NCBI GenBank assembly: GCA_025504975.1
Contig: JANUWI010000003.1
Span: 806,001-870,000, forward strand
DNA length: 64,000 bases
Source: Plenodomus lindquistii
Lineage: Eukaryota > Ascomycota > Dothideomycetes > Pleosporales > Leptosphaeriaceae
Reading direction: 5' to 3'
Position numbers and translations under genes: made by a program
Shown: positions 12,330 to 22,837 of the stretch, in pieces
How positions within the stretch are numbered: position 1 is the stretch's first letter
Layout: each line of letters starts with the position of its first letter
Notes under the pieces: model-generated
Databases searched by the model: none
What the model was told of the DNA's origin: nothing
What the model saw: the letters and a program-made list of their open reading frames with translations, nothing else

Positions 12330-12915
12330 TTGTGGGACTCGGCAGACCAGATTTGACATGCGTTGCTTTTATTGCTGCTGAGCGTGTGCTGTATTTGCTG
12401 GGCGAGTGCATGGGAAAAGAAAGAGGTGTTTTGGGAATGGCGCTCTACGGATGATATCCTCGGTTTACTATCGTTTGAGGGGATGGGATGGCTAGGGTTG
12501 GGAGTTTTGGCAAACTTGCTGTAGTTTTGTTCACATTATGTAGTTTTAGAATCCAACATTGCCTGCTTGGACATGGCGCAAGGCTGTGTGGCATATTCCC
12601 TTTTGTATTAGTGTGGTAAAATGGTGACTTCGTCTTCATTGGGTCTTGGTTGTAAACTTGATACGGCTAGTCCACTCGATGTGAATGTGCGTGCACGTGA
12701 GTTCGCGGGACGTCTGTGCGTCGCGACTGACGCAACAGCAAACAATGGCAGGACACAACGAGCGCAACAACACCATGGATCCACACTGATCGAGTGAAGT
12801 ATTCGAAGCGCTAAATATGCTGCTTACTCAGATAACATCCCCTTGAAGTCCTCGCCGTACCCAAAAAGCCCCATACCTCCACCCTCACACAGCGGGGCTC
12901 CGTAGCACCTCCGCA
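12330..12915. other. Intergenic: F-box gene 3' flank and APC2 promoter
   Basis: About 0.59 kb with no gene found on either strand. Short minus-strand frames (for example 12445-12639) lack any protein character. Confidence 0.55.
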
Positions 12916-15675
12916 ATGGACCACGCCGCCCTAGTCTTCGCGTCCGTCTTCCCTGTCCTCTCACTGTCGCATACCACGCCCACGCCAATTGCGACACCAG
13001 ATCTCGCATACACTGCGCCTGGGACCTCATTTGGCAGCCCGTATGCGACGAGAAACGCCGAGGCGCATGCACAGGACAAGGGACAGCACCGAGCAGTGAG
13101 GCGGGGTCTGGCATGGAGTTGTGCAACGAGGTTCCTGAGTCTGCCCAAAGGCGTTACGATTCCGCCAGGACTGCACAGGACGAGGGAGACTGAGGATGCG
13201 CTGAGCTATTTGCTGGGAAGTGCGGGCAAGAGCGAGGATAGCAAGGAGGAGGCTCTGATTGACTGGTATACGAATGAGTGTCGGTTACACTTTGCTAGCA
13301 ATGTGAGGTCGGATCTGGAAGAGCTATGGAGTGAAGAGGTGGAAATGAGTCGCGCGTGGGATGTGCTGGAAGAAACACAGCGTATACTGCAAACGGCGCA
13401 GAACTTATACTTGCAGTCGTTCAATGAGCACTTACTTCCGTTTCTTCAGCCGGGGACGAGTAACACCGCGGTCCGATCGAATAGACCATCGCAGGTCACG
13501 GAAGACAATGCGGCGGATATTGCGAGCTGGAAGTTTCAGCGAGATATTCATGGTGCGTTTGCATACTGTCTGCCGTTGCAACGCTACACCAAGACGCTGG
13601 GCTATGTGCTGTATGATGCGGGGTGCAAGTTGTTTCGCATATACACACGCCACGATGGGATACAGCCTAGCATGACGCCAGAGAATACACAGCAAGTTCG
13701 ACAGCGGATGACTACACTCTTGCAAGGACTGGAGAACGTTGGCCTTGGTGGGGATGTTGCACAAAGAGCTTTTGCGCATTCCATGAACAAGCTGCTGGAC
13801 TCTTTCATCACGAGTCACTACCTGAAGGTCGACTGGTACTCGCAGACATCTGTTGTACCGCAGCTAAAAATGTGGATCCAAGATGGTTTTTGTCCACTTG
13901 CAGAACTGGTGCTAGAGTGTCTGAGGTGCGAGCAGAGTAGTATTTCGCCGACCGAGATCTCCTCCTGGCAAGAGATGGCTCTGGGTCGCCTTGGACGGGC
14001 TCGAGTTGACAATCTGTTCGACTTTGTCATCAATTGGGATGCAAGTCTTGGTGCGGTTCTCGATATCAAAGAGTACCTCCGAGTTGCGGGCGCAAAACAA
14101 CATCTCACGTCAAGCTTCTCGCAGCAAGTATCGAGACGGTTGCTGCATCCGGGAGCGACAACGACGTATATTCTCAACGTGTACATCTCCATAATTCGAT
14201 CATTTCATAAGTTGGAGCCAAAGGGAGTGCTTCTGGAAAGGGTTGCGAGGCCAATCCGGCGCTATCTCAAGGACCGAGAGGACACGGCCAGGATCATCAT
14301 CTCAAGTCTGCTCACTGACATCAACGATGAAACGGGCAGCAAGTTCTCCTCCAACAGCGAGCTCTCGTATGAAATTGCGAGCGAGATGGCGAAGCCTTTT
14401 GCCAATCTTGGACAAGAGGCGGATGAGGAGCTGAACTGGGGCGATATGAACTGGCAACCGCTACCACAAGATGCGTCGCCAGAGTATAAAAAGTCGAAGG
14501 TAGAGGATGTGATCTGGTTCCTTCTGACTCTATGGGACCGCGACGATTTTGTCAACGAGTTGAAGAACATTTACGGTGACCATCTTCTACGCTGCCAGGA
14601 TCCAGAGTATGAGAAGGAGATTAGATTGCTGGAGCTCATCAAAATCCGACTTGGAGACGACAAGCTGCAGGCATGCGAAGTCATGCTCCGCGATGTTCTC
14701 GACTCGAAACGCATCAACGCTTCCATCCGCGCGACTATCAACACGTCTACCGACCTGGCCACACCGGGACCACGCACTCCTGACGGTCGACAACCCCGAA
14801 CACCACGCCGTCCCACAAGATCGACCGCCCATCTCCCACCCACTACACCTACCTCCGCACCACCCACGGGCCCAGCACTCAACGCACAAATCCTCTCCTC
14901 CTTCTTCTGGCCTCTCCTCCGTGACGACACATTCCGCGTCCCTGCTCAAATCGACACTCTCCAGAAAGAATACGAATCCCGCTTTGAGCGCATCAAGGGC
15001 ATGCGCAAACTGCGCTGGATGAACGCCCTAGGTGAATCCTCCATCACACTCACCTTCGACGACCGCACCGAAGACTTCGACCACCTCACCCCCTGGCAAG
15101 TCAGCGTAATCCACGCCTTCCAGCCCCTCCCCTCCGAAGCCCCCCCAGCCACACCCAGCAAAAAACGCGGCACCCGAGCCAAAGACGGACAAGGCCTCAC
15201 CCGCACCATCCCCCAACTCGAAGAAATGCTAGAAATGGACCAAGCACTCCTCCACCAAGCCCTCTCCTTCTGGGTCGGCAAATCCGTCCTCCGCTCCTCC
15301 CCACCTACCCCCACCACCCCGCAAACCTTCTCCGTAATCGAGCGTCTCCCCTCGCACCGCACCGCCGCCGACAATGCCGCAGCCGCAGCAGCAGAGGAAC
15401 GAGCCACGCTACAAGCTACCGAGACATCGACGGCGGTGAAATCCCAGACTGATCTCCTGGCCGAGAAGAAGGACGTGTATGAGCTTTTTATCGTGGGCAT
15501 GTTGACGAATCAGGGAAATATGCCTGTGGCCAGGATTGCGATGATGATGCGGATGATGGTTCAGGGGGGGTTTCCGTTTGGAGAGAAGGAGGTTGAGGAG
15601 TTGTTGGGAGGGTTGGAGGAGGAGGGGAGGGTTGTGGGGAGGGGTGGGGGGGTTTGGGGGGTTGTGGGGAAGTAG
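12916..15675 (+). CDS. APC2: Anaphase-promoting complex subunit 2 (cullin-like)
   Basis: APC2 is the cullin-like scaffold of the APC/C ubiquitin ligase and binds the RING subunit APC11. Single exon, 919 aa. The amino half is helical cullin-repeat sequence. The cullin homology region runs from about residue 450 (RPIRRYLKDREDTARIII, then WGDMNWQPLPQDASPEYK, VEDVIWFLLTLWDRDDF) to ILSSFFWPLLRDDTFRVP, RIKGMRKLRWMNALGES and LTPWQVSVIHAF. The carboxy end is the APC2 winged helix (MLTNQGNMPVARIAMMMRMM). The last 30 or so residues are very Gly/Glu/Val-rich because of a G-rich DNA tract at the stop codon. Base composition of the coding strand is C-rich over about 14760-15400 and G-rich from about 15530. 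Start chosen as the first ATG of the open frame. Confidence 0.93.
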   Translation: MDHAALVFASVFPVLSLSHTTPTPIATPDLAYTAPGTSFGSPYATRNAEAHAQDKGQHRAVRRGLAWSCATRFLSLPKGVTIPPGLHRTRETEDALSYLLGSAGKSEDSKEEALIDWYTNECRLHFASNVRSDLEELWSEEVEMSRAWDVLEETQRILQTAQNLYLQSFNEHLLPFLQPGTSNTAVRSNRPSQVTEDNAADIASWKFQRDIHGAFAYCLPLQRYTKTLGYVLYDAGCKLFRIYTRHDGIQPSMTPENTQQVRQRMTTLLQGLENVGLGGDVAQRAFAHSMNKLLDSFITSHYLKVDWYSQTSVVPQLKMWIQDGFCPLAELVLECLRCEQSSISPTEISSWQEMALGRLGRARVDNLFDFVINWDASLGAVLDIKEYLRVAGAKQHLTSSFSQQVSRRLLHPGATTTYILNVYISIIRSFHKLEPKGVLLERVARPIRRYLKDREDTARIIISSLLTDINDETGSKFSSNSELSYEIASEMAKPFANLGQEADEELNWGDMNWQPLPQDASPEYKKSKVEDVIWFLLTLWDRDDFVNELKNIYGDHLLRCQDPEYEKEIRLLELIKIRLGDDKLQACEVMLRDVLDSKRINASIRATINTSTDLATPGPRTPDGRQPRTPRRPTRSTAHLPPTTPTSAPPTGPALNAQILSSFFWPLLRDDTFRVPAQIDTLQKEYESRFERIKGMRKLRWMNALGESSITLTFDDRTEDFDHLTPWQVSVIHAFQPLPSEAPPATPSKKRGTRAKDGQGLTRTIPQLEEMLEMDQALLHQALSFWVGKSVLRSSPPTPTTPQTFSVIERLPSHRTAADNAAAAAAEERATLQATETSTAVKSQTDLLAEKKDVYELFIVGMLTNQGNMPVARIAMMMRMMVQGGFPFGEKEVEELLGGLEEEGRVVGRGGGVWGVVGK

Positions 15676-15690
15676 GAGGGAGGTTTGGTG
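15600..15690 (+). repeat. G-run tract spanning the APC2 stop codon (G-quadruplex-capable)
   Basis: The plus strand has many runs of three to seven G separated by one to three bases, continuing across the TAG stop at 15673-15675. On the mRNA sense strand this matches the pattern for G-quadruplex formation. Structure and effect are inference. Confidence 0.55.
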
Positions 15691-16198
15691 GTGCGTCATG
15701 GATGGCGATGGGAATATTATAGTTTAGATGATGTGGTGGGTATGTTGGGTCTGGGACAATACGATGATGTTGTCGGCTTGTGTGTGAGTATCTTGATGTA
15801 CTTGAGAGTATACAATAAGATTTCTACGTCCATCTTACCTACTGCACATGATTCACTCGAGGAGCATATAAGTGCCTACATCTCGGAAATACCACATTTT
15901 ACCAACAGATAGTCTGTAGATGTTTCTAAGGCTAGGGAGGAGAAAGAGGCAGTCAGTGCAAGGAAGATACTAACTATATTATACATGGTTGTCGTGTGTC
16001 ATGTAAATCGCATAGAATGCAACCTATGTAATTATAGTCATGATAAAAATTAACAATGAAGCCAAGGCCTGCCGTACGAATCGATCAGTCCTGCTTATAG
16101 GAGATGAAGATACAGTTTAGACCTAAATATTTACTATTGAAGGGATCGGGAACACGAGTCATCTGAGGCTATTTGAAAGCATCTCCGACCAAGCATGA
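15676..16198. other. Intergenic between converging genes
   Basis: About 0.5 kb of AT-richer sequence between the APC2 stop and the stop of the minus-strand gene. No gene seen; likely shared 3' flanks. Confidence 0.5.
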
Positions 16199-17098
16199 CT
16201 ATGAAGGGGGAGCCCACTCGACCGCAGTTCTAATCATCCTGTGATAACGGTTGTACTGGGGACTCCAGATCCAAGTTGATGGAGTTTGCTGAGTCTGCTG
16301 CTGGGGTACGGTAGTTGTTGAGGGCCTAGTAGTCAAAGGAGTGTTCAAGGAAGTAGTCGCGTAAGATTGGGCCGTAGCAGATACAGATACCTTCTTTATG
16401 ACTTGGACCACCCTATCCTCCACAAAGACTTGAATGGTACTATCTGTAGCATCCACAAAAACAGAGCCTCGGTCTTGATGGTCTCTTAAGGTTAGAACGC
16501 GATATGGTTTTGATGTATCCACATTCAAGCCCACGGCGCGTAGCTTCATGTCCATAATATTTTGCTGGTCAGGAAGTGCAACACTGTTGCCAAACACAGC
16601 ACAGACAACCCAAGAATATGGGCTGTTAGGGAAGACGTTCCGACGTTGGACATAATACTCTGTCAGGCGGTCCATGAAAAGTCGTACATGATTGTCGCCG
16701 GCGTAGGGGTTGTTACCGTCCGCATCATCTGGTTGAGGTGCGACGTGTCCGAGGATTGCCGCATGCGGAGAAACAATGAGAACGACAGAGCATAACCCAA
16801 GACCATCCGTTCCGATTGAAGAGGTTTGTGAAAAATCAGCTATATCAAAAGCATTTATACCAACTCCTTTTGCCTGTGCCGTCCTGACAGCTGCGCGGAA
16901 TCAACTCTCGTTAAGAGTGGCCATTGTGCGTGACAAAGAGATGCTGCTTAGTTTGTGTGTAAGAGAACTGAGAAATAGTGCATAGCTAAAGTGACCTGAG
17001 GTGAGTTTTATCGACATGGATCGCTGTGCCGCAAAATCAATTCCTCCTGGGCCTAGGAATCTAATTAGTAGAGAGACGACAGAGGTACTACGTTCCAT
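16199..17098 (-). CDS. Unrecognised protein, probable multi-exon gene
   Basis: I do not recognise this gene. On the minus strand an open frame from about 16889 down to the stop at 16199 reads through GVGINAFDIADFSQTSS, LCSVVLIVSPHAAILGHVAP, then YAGDNHVRLFMDRLTEYYVQ, SPYSWVVCAVFGNSVALP and a Thr/Gln-rich tail ending WAPPS. The open frame extends above the first ATG in that part (at 16675), so at least one upstream exon is likely. An ATG at 17098 begins a short open frame (MERSTSVVSLLIRFLGPGG) that could be exon 1, but the joining intron is not clear. The pattern of a hydrophobic strand followed by an Asn-Xaa-Val-rich helix recalls deamidase-like folds only loosely. It borders a decayed region, so it may itself be young or relaxed. 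Confidence 0.45.
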
Positions 17099-17609
17099 CT
17101 TAAGATCTTAGCTATCTGTAAATTATTGGTTGGAGCGACTAAACGGCGTAACGCCCAATCCGCCCCACTAACTACCACGCCTAAAAGGCCGGCCCTCTAG
17201 CATGGTTCAAGCAGCTCAGCACACTGTGGTTCTCTTCTCTATTGAATACAATCCTAGTATGCCTGTGTGATAGCTTCTCTAAGCGTAGCCCTTTACAAAC
17301 AGGCCTACGGTGCCCACCGCCTGCACAATCTCAACGCATCTGTGATACCAAGCTATTAGCTAAATATAAATAGTTAGGCAGTTGCAGTATTACTTATATA
17401 CCAGACAACTAAAGAAACTCGTGATAATAGCTAATAGGTGCGACTCTGCCGCCTTATCATTGTAGTAGTTAGGGCAGTACGTCAAAGTAGGACCAGATAG
17501 TAACTAGTGCAGCGGCAAAGAACATTACCTCGCTTTTCTCCTGCTTATAGGGTAAGTGGGCAGCTGTGGCCTTTCTAGCGCCGTAATACGACTTTTTCAA
17601 TTTTGTAAA
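17099..17609. other. AT-rich spacer
   Basis: About 0.5 kb rich in TA dinucleotides and stop codons in all frames. No gene. It looks like the upstream flank of the decayed ankyrin gene. Confidence 0.5.
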
Positions 17610-18550
17610 ATGCAATCTCTCCAGCTTCCCCCGTCCCTTGGACCCAAACCTCCTTACTATGCAAGGCTTAGACCTGAACAAGTAGATATCTGCTATCGCG
17701 CTGCCTGTGACGGAGACCTTAATACTTTTAAAGAACAGACCTGGCAGCTTCTCTATAACCCTGAGGCGGCGTTTATTGAGTAACCGCATTTAACATAGCT
17801 ATATTATTTGTTAGCTGAGGCAATTCGGCAACAAAATATAGAAATGGGTTAGTTTCTATTGGATGAGAATGTTGCGAATGGTGATCTTCTAGTTAAGGTT
17901 GCTGTACGCAGTCGAGCGTTTAAGGTACTAGAATTATTCCTTTAGCGTTTAACTAGCTAATAGGTCAAAATGAGCCCTCTGTATTGAGGTATTATTACTA
18001 ATCTATAATAGTATTAGCCTTTACTTATACATGCAGTATCCCTGTGTGTACCTCTAATAAGGAGATAGTTATGTAGTTGCTTGACTATGGCGCCAATCTA
18101 AATAGCCGCTGTTATTGGGACTTTACACCTATATTATACGCTATGCTTGCCGCTCCTTTTAAAATTATTAACGCTCTTTTTAAATAAGGAGTAAACCTAC
18201 TCTGTGGACAACTCCTCTATTATGCTGTTTTAAGGGATACATCTAACGCTCTAGAGGTGGTCTGCAAGATTGTAGAGAAAGGTGCACTAATTAACGAGAT
18301 TAAGTACAAAAAGGAGCTTAAGACATATATCAAGCGTAAGCCATTTAGCTTTAGAACACCACTTTATAGAGCTGCAGAGTTTAGTAAGAAGGACGTTGTG
18401 GAGTACTTATTGAAGATGGGCGCTGACTCCCTCAAGTTGGACAGCAAAGGTTGAACGCCACGTTACTAGGCAGAAAGGCAGGGCTTCACGGACGTGGCTC
18501 GTGTTCTTGAGGAAGCAGAGCGTAAACAGGCAAGTATTAATTCAATCTAA
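17610..18550 (+). pseudogene. Decayed ankyrin-repeat gene with many nonsense codons
   Basis: Starting at ATG 17610 the plus strand reads RPEQVDICYRAACDGDLNTF, then continues through many TAA/TAG codons with clear ankyrin remnants: LLDYGANLNSRCYWDFTPIL, LEVVCKIVEKGALIN, RTPLYRAAEFSKKDVVEYLL followed by KMGADSLKLDSKG, a TGA at 18452-18454, and FTDVARVLEEAERKQ, with the frame closing at 18548-18550. The first part is in frame 3 and the last part in frame 2, so there is also a lost intron or frameshift between about 17950 and 18070. The stops are mostly of the CAA to TAA, CAG to TAG and CGA to TGA kind, and the stretch is AT-rich, as after RIP. The ancestral protein was probably an intracellular ankyrin-repeat protein. 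Confidence 0.75.
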
Positions 18551-20033
18551 CTAGATCTTTCGAGCGCTGAGACCGGACGTAATATCAAGAGCAAGAATAA
18601 TCTGTCGAAGCATTTTAACCCATCTCTAACGTCTATTCCCTCGTGCACCTCAGCATCATGTCTTTTAGAGCTGGCCAACACCAAGCACGCCCTTTGTGGG
18701 CAACCGTCCGATGACGCTATCATCCAGAACACGATCAACATAGGCACCATGTTTGGCCCAGAGAAAGATCAGATCAACCATTTTCCTCAATGTCAACACC
18801 GCTGCCAAGCTGTACGCTAGGTGCATTCTGAACTCTGCCAAGGCTCAGTTACTCTGCCACTTCACATAGACTAAGGAGCGTGCGACCCAAACGATATGCT
18901 GTTCCCCTACGCTGCCGGTGCTCCATCCACTGCTAAAGTGCAGCACTTTTGGCAACTACACCCTCACTTGGACCGTCTGGGACAGCTATGCAAACTTCTT
19001 CGACACTACTTTCAGGTCTCTTAACCAGCGTCATTTCCGCACGATGTCAAGCTTTCCCCATGCCTAGCTTCCTGACCAGCACCAGTTTTTTTTTGACGGC
19101 GTCTGGAACATCTCTACCCATCACGCGCATCAGACATTATGGCTGGTTTCACTGTTCACACCTGGCACGCACCTGAATTTTCGATCCATGACCTCTGCCT
19201 TTACTCGAGGTGTCTAACATAGAAGACGAACATGAGGAAATGCTCTGGCTCGTCTTTCTCTAATGAAGAAAAGCCACCGAACGCAGGATTCCGCGAACCT
19301 ATTCCCGCCATCCTCCAAGTCAAGACATGTACACCGTGTATTGAGTGCCGCGTGACATGAGCTGCAGATGGAGAGTGTTGCGGAATGCTTTGTTGCGGCG
19401 CTTGGGGAAGAAGTCGCGTGGCATGTGAGGGTCCGCAGCTGCCACCATTGAAGTAGAAAGCTCATTAGGAGGGGTTCATAGGTTATTGAATACATTGTAT
19501 TTACCGTTGCAATGTTCCAACCTCTTTGCCTTGTGACTTGTACCCTAATCTAATAAGAATGCCATTCACTGAAGTCAGCAAAACACATCGTTAGCTGGCT
19601 GGAGGCATTCAGACCCCATCTGTATACTCCACGTAGCGTCCAGAATGTCTTCGTTTAGCTTTATCCTGGCCAGTCATCCCTATGCTACACTATGACTGAA
19701 GAAGTGGCCCTCTACGGCAAGACGTAGACATAAAGACTACATATACATATGCTTTGATCGCCAACATGACAGCTACATCACGGCTGGGTGTTTCTACTGT
19801 GATTTGCATGACGGTGACAAACTCAAGTCACGACCCAGAGCGCCTTACATTTTGGTGATGTACGTGAATGCGACTATTCTTTGTGCAGCAATCTTCACGT
19901 TCGCCGTGAACACATAGTAAAAAAAACGTCATCACGAGCTAACGTTGATGTTCACGTTCACCTGCATTAGTGGCACTGGCCTCAGTTTACTGAGATTTTG
20001 AATCGTGCCCATCAAATCTCCACCACACTCAAG
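18551..20033. other. Gene-poor degraded stretch
   Basis: About 1.5 kb between two broken genes. A plus-strand stretch near 18940-19200 gives protein-like text (FGNYTLTWTVWDSYANFF; LNQRHFRTMSSF) interrupted by stops, which may be the remnant of another coding sequence, but I cannot name it. The rest shows nothing. Confidence 0.4.
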
Positions 20034-21519
20034 ATGCGGCGATTACCAGGGGAGTCAGCCCAAAATGGTCTTCCGATGCAGGAGCGTGGAAAACGGCAGA
20101 AGTTCGAGGAAGATGCGATAGTCGAGCTGCGAGAGCATGCTAGGGTTGTAGACATGCCTCTCGAAGGTAAGTGTCTGAACCAGAATTCGCGTTGACGTTT
20201 GCTAACAGTCAATAGAACAGCTCGCAGAGCTCAAGGAGCGGTACTCTGGGCTCGAAGAGTAGAATGCCGAGCTCAAGGAGCAGAATAACGAGCTCAAGGG
20301 GCAAATCACCAGGCTCAAAGCAGGAGCGGATACTGGTGTCTCTGCGCCCGGAGGGGCTCCATGGCAGCAAGAGATGCTGGCTCACTACGCAAGCGAGCTG
20401 TGGCAAGAGAAAGAGAAACTCAAGGCCCTGAAGAAAGTGAGTGACAACCACCTGAAGACTTCGCAGGAACTCCGTCGCCTGTTGGACGCTGCAGAAGAAG
20501 CCTGCCTTCAGCATGAAGGGAACGAGCAATGACTGCGTGAGACGCTTCTCAGGCCAGAAGATACTCGAGGTATTAGGGCAGCTCTGGGAGCGAATTTGAA
20601 GAGAGTCAATGAAGCCGCAGCAGCAGACTTGGAAGCTTCGGCAGCAAACTTGAAAGCGAATTTGAAGAGAGTCAAAGAAGCTGCAGCAGCAGACTTGAAA
20701 GAACTCGAGAAAGCTCATCAAGCAAGGCTTTACCAAATCTTGCCGAACGAGGGAAAAGGAAAGGGAAAGCGTCCTGTCCAGCTTTCAGACACCGACTCTG
20801 ATAATGCGCAGCAGTTGCCTTAAGGACCTATCAAGGTACCGAGGCGTGACAACGCTGCTAGCATACCCGACGCGCAACAAGACGTTGCACAGGAGAGCGT
20901 CGAAGACTTCCAGGGTCCCGTACTCGCTAATGAGGAATTTCTTGATGACGATGATGATGACGTCGAGGGCAGAGCAGGGCCATCGAACCGTCACGATCAA
21001 GAGCAAGACGTCTCTCAGGACGAACCCGAAGAGGAAGAGGGTGGGCCATCAGTCACAGCTCCCGTGCCGTCGGCACCAAGAGGCAGACGTGGCCGGCCGA
21101 AGAATACCACGGTCAAGAGGATGGATCCGTTGGCGATTGCTGTTCGTAACAGTGCAAATGACGGCTGGGAAGATGCTACCAGCATGAGTGTCACGGCACA
21201 AAACCAGTTGAACAGAGACAACAAGAGGATGGCGTCGGGTACGAAGAATTTAGCGGCTGACTATGCCCGATTCTTCCGATCCAAGGACCTATCTGGGGCT
21301 CATTGCATCCAGTGCCAGGTCGTTGCACACAAGAAGAATGTATGTGGCCTCAACGACGCTATGGTCGCTTGTACGAGCTGTGTCAAGCAGGGGCGGGCAT
21401 GCGCAAAGCTGATCATGCGCAATGGGGTGGAAACACTGGCATTCTTGCCTTTGCCGGAGGAGTACAGGGGACAGGTCTGGGGTGAGATTGAGTATTGGAA
21501 GAGGCAGCCGGTGGCCTAA
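20034..21519 (+). pseudogene. Coiled-coil / AT-hook / Cys-cluster protein gene broken by three nonsense codons
   Basis: Exon 1 (20034-20166) and exon 2 (20216-21519) join in frame across a good intron (GTAAGT...AATAG). The reading frame is intact from end to end except for TAG at 20260-20262, TGA at 20530-20532 and TAA at 20821-20823. Restoring none of them, the visible parts are: basic amino end, a heptad-rich coiled coil (LAELKERYSGLEE...NAELKEQNNELKG), Ala/Lys repeats (two copies of a motif like NLKRVNEAAAADLE), an acidic run, an AT-hook-like RGRRGRPKN at about 21079, and a carboxy Cys cluster CIQCQVVAHKKNVC with VACTSCVKQGRAC. Two stops fit CAG/CAA to TAG/TAA (CpA context) and one fits CGA to TGA. 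A DNA-binding role is inferred. It may still be read as a shorter protein from ATG 21121 onward. Confidence 0.75.
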
Positions 21520-22837
21520 GGGGTGATGGAGCATAGGTTAGCGTAGATGAATGAATGAATGGGGGTTTAGGTATCTAAGTGCTGATGTCTTCTTCCAAAT
21601 GTGAAACATTCAACCCAAGAGACGTTAAGACACAGCTTGCAACCACACACTGCGCAGCATGGACGCTGTGGATGGCCTCGGCATAGTATGAAACCATTGC
21701 TAAGTATAACACAGCAGTTGTAGTCCCTTCAATACAAGACTCTATTCGCTATCACCGTCTAAAGGGAAAGGGATGTCGATTTCCACACCACCAACATCAA
21801 CACAGTTTTGCATTGATGGCCTGAAAAAAATGTCATCGTAACATTACCACTAGAAGCTTTCTCTTCGCATGCCTACTTCCTAAACTCAATGAAAACCCCG
21901 CGACATTATCCACTTGACACCAACAGACTTCCACAGCGATGGCATACTTCTGCTCCGCAGCAGTGCACTCCGGCACTACACACCTCAGCCGGCGGCTACC
22001 GCAACAGACTGCCACCACAATTTCCAGTTCCATCATGCTGTCTCTGCTCTGCCTTTTGCGAATACAGACGCTGTCTGTGCTTATACTTGTGCTCGTGCTT
22101 ATTGCGCCAACAGAAAGTCGCCCGCCCGCCATGCCATGCCATGCCATGCCATGCCAAACCCCGCTCAGAGGCTCATCATGATCCTCGTCCCTCTTGCAAA
22201 TGGCGCCGCGCTAGGTAGCACAACAACAGAAGGAACTTGTGGAAACAGCGAACAAAACAAAACATGGCTAGCTACACTTGATCCGCATTCAACTTCAGCA
22301 CCCTACAACATCCCTAGTTCTTTCCGAAAGTGTGGACATCATGTCGTCTTGTTAGTAAGCCAGCCAGCCACGAAGAAGAGAAGAACGAACCCCCTTTCTT
22401 GGGACAATGAATTTTTGCAGTGAAATTCTTCCATATTATAAAAACACACATCACACAGAAAACAAATGCCGCCGATAAACATTGCACTAATAAGCAACAC
22501 AGCAACAACAACAAGGAGAATCATCCTCGTGCCCCTCCATGGTATATGCCCCTTCCTAAATTCGCATTCATCCCAAAAGCAACCCCCAGGCCCCCCATAA
22601 CATAGATCAATCAACATCTAACCAGACGCTAAAGTACAGAAAGTATACCGTAAAGTTACCCATAGTGTTGTTTCTTTTGTCGTGTGCAGCGGGTCCAGAA
22701 CCTGACGGATAATAGTCCGTACCAGCTGGGTTGAGAAGCAAGCAATAAGTCGCTCAGTCGTAGATCTAACAAGTTCGTGGAGAGGGGAAGGTATGGGTGT
22801 GGTTGTGCTGCCAAGATGACTGTGGCCGGCTACGAAT
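21520..22837. other. Intergenic, with an (ATGCC)5 tract
   Basis: About 1.3 kb between the broken gene and the VTS1 stop. It includes the VTS1 3' flank. A perfect pentanucleotide tract ATGCC x5 sits at 22131-22155, and GAATGAATGAATG occurs near 21548. No gene supported; overlapping open frames around 21900-22420 lack recognisable features. Confidence 0.5.

Noticed and set aside
21889..22617. Overlapping open frames on both strands near the ATGCC repeat
   Set aside because: Mutually overlapping, low complexity, no domain or signal peptide; the region is best read as 3' flank.
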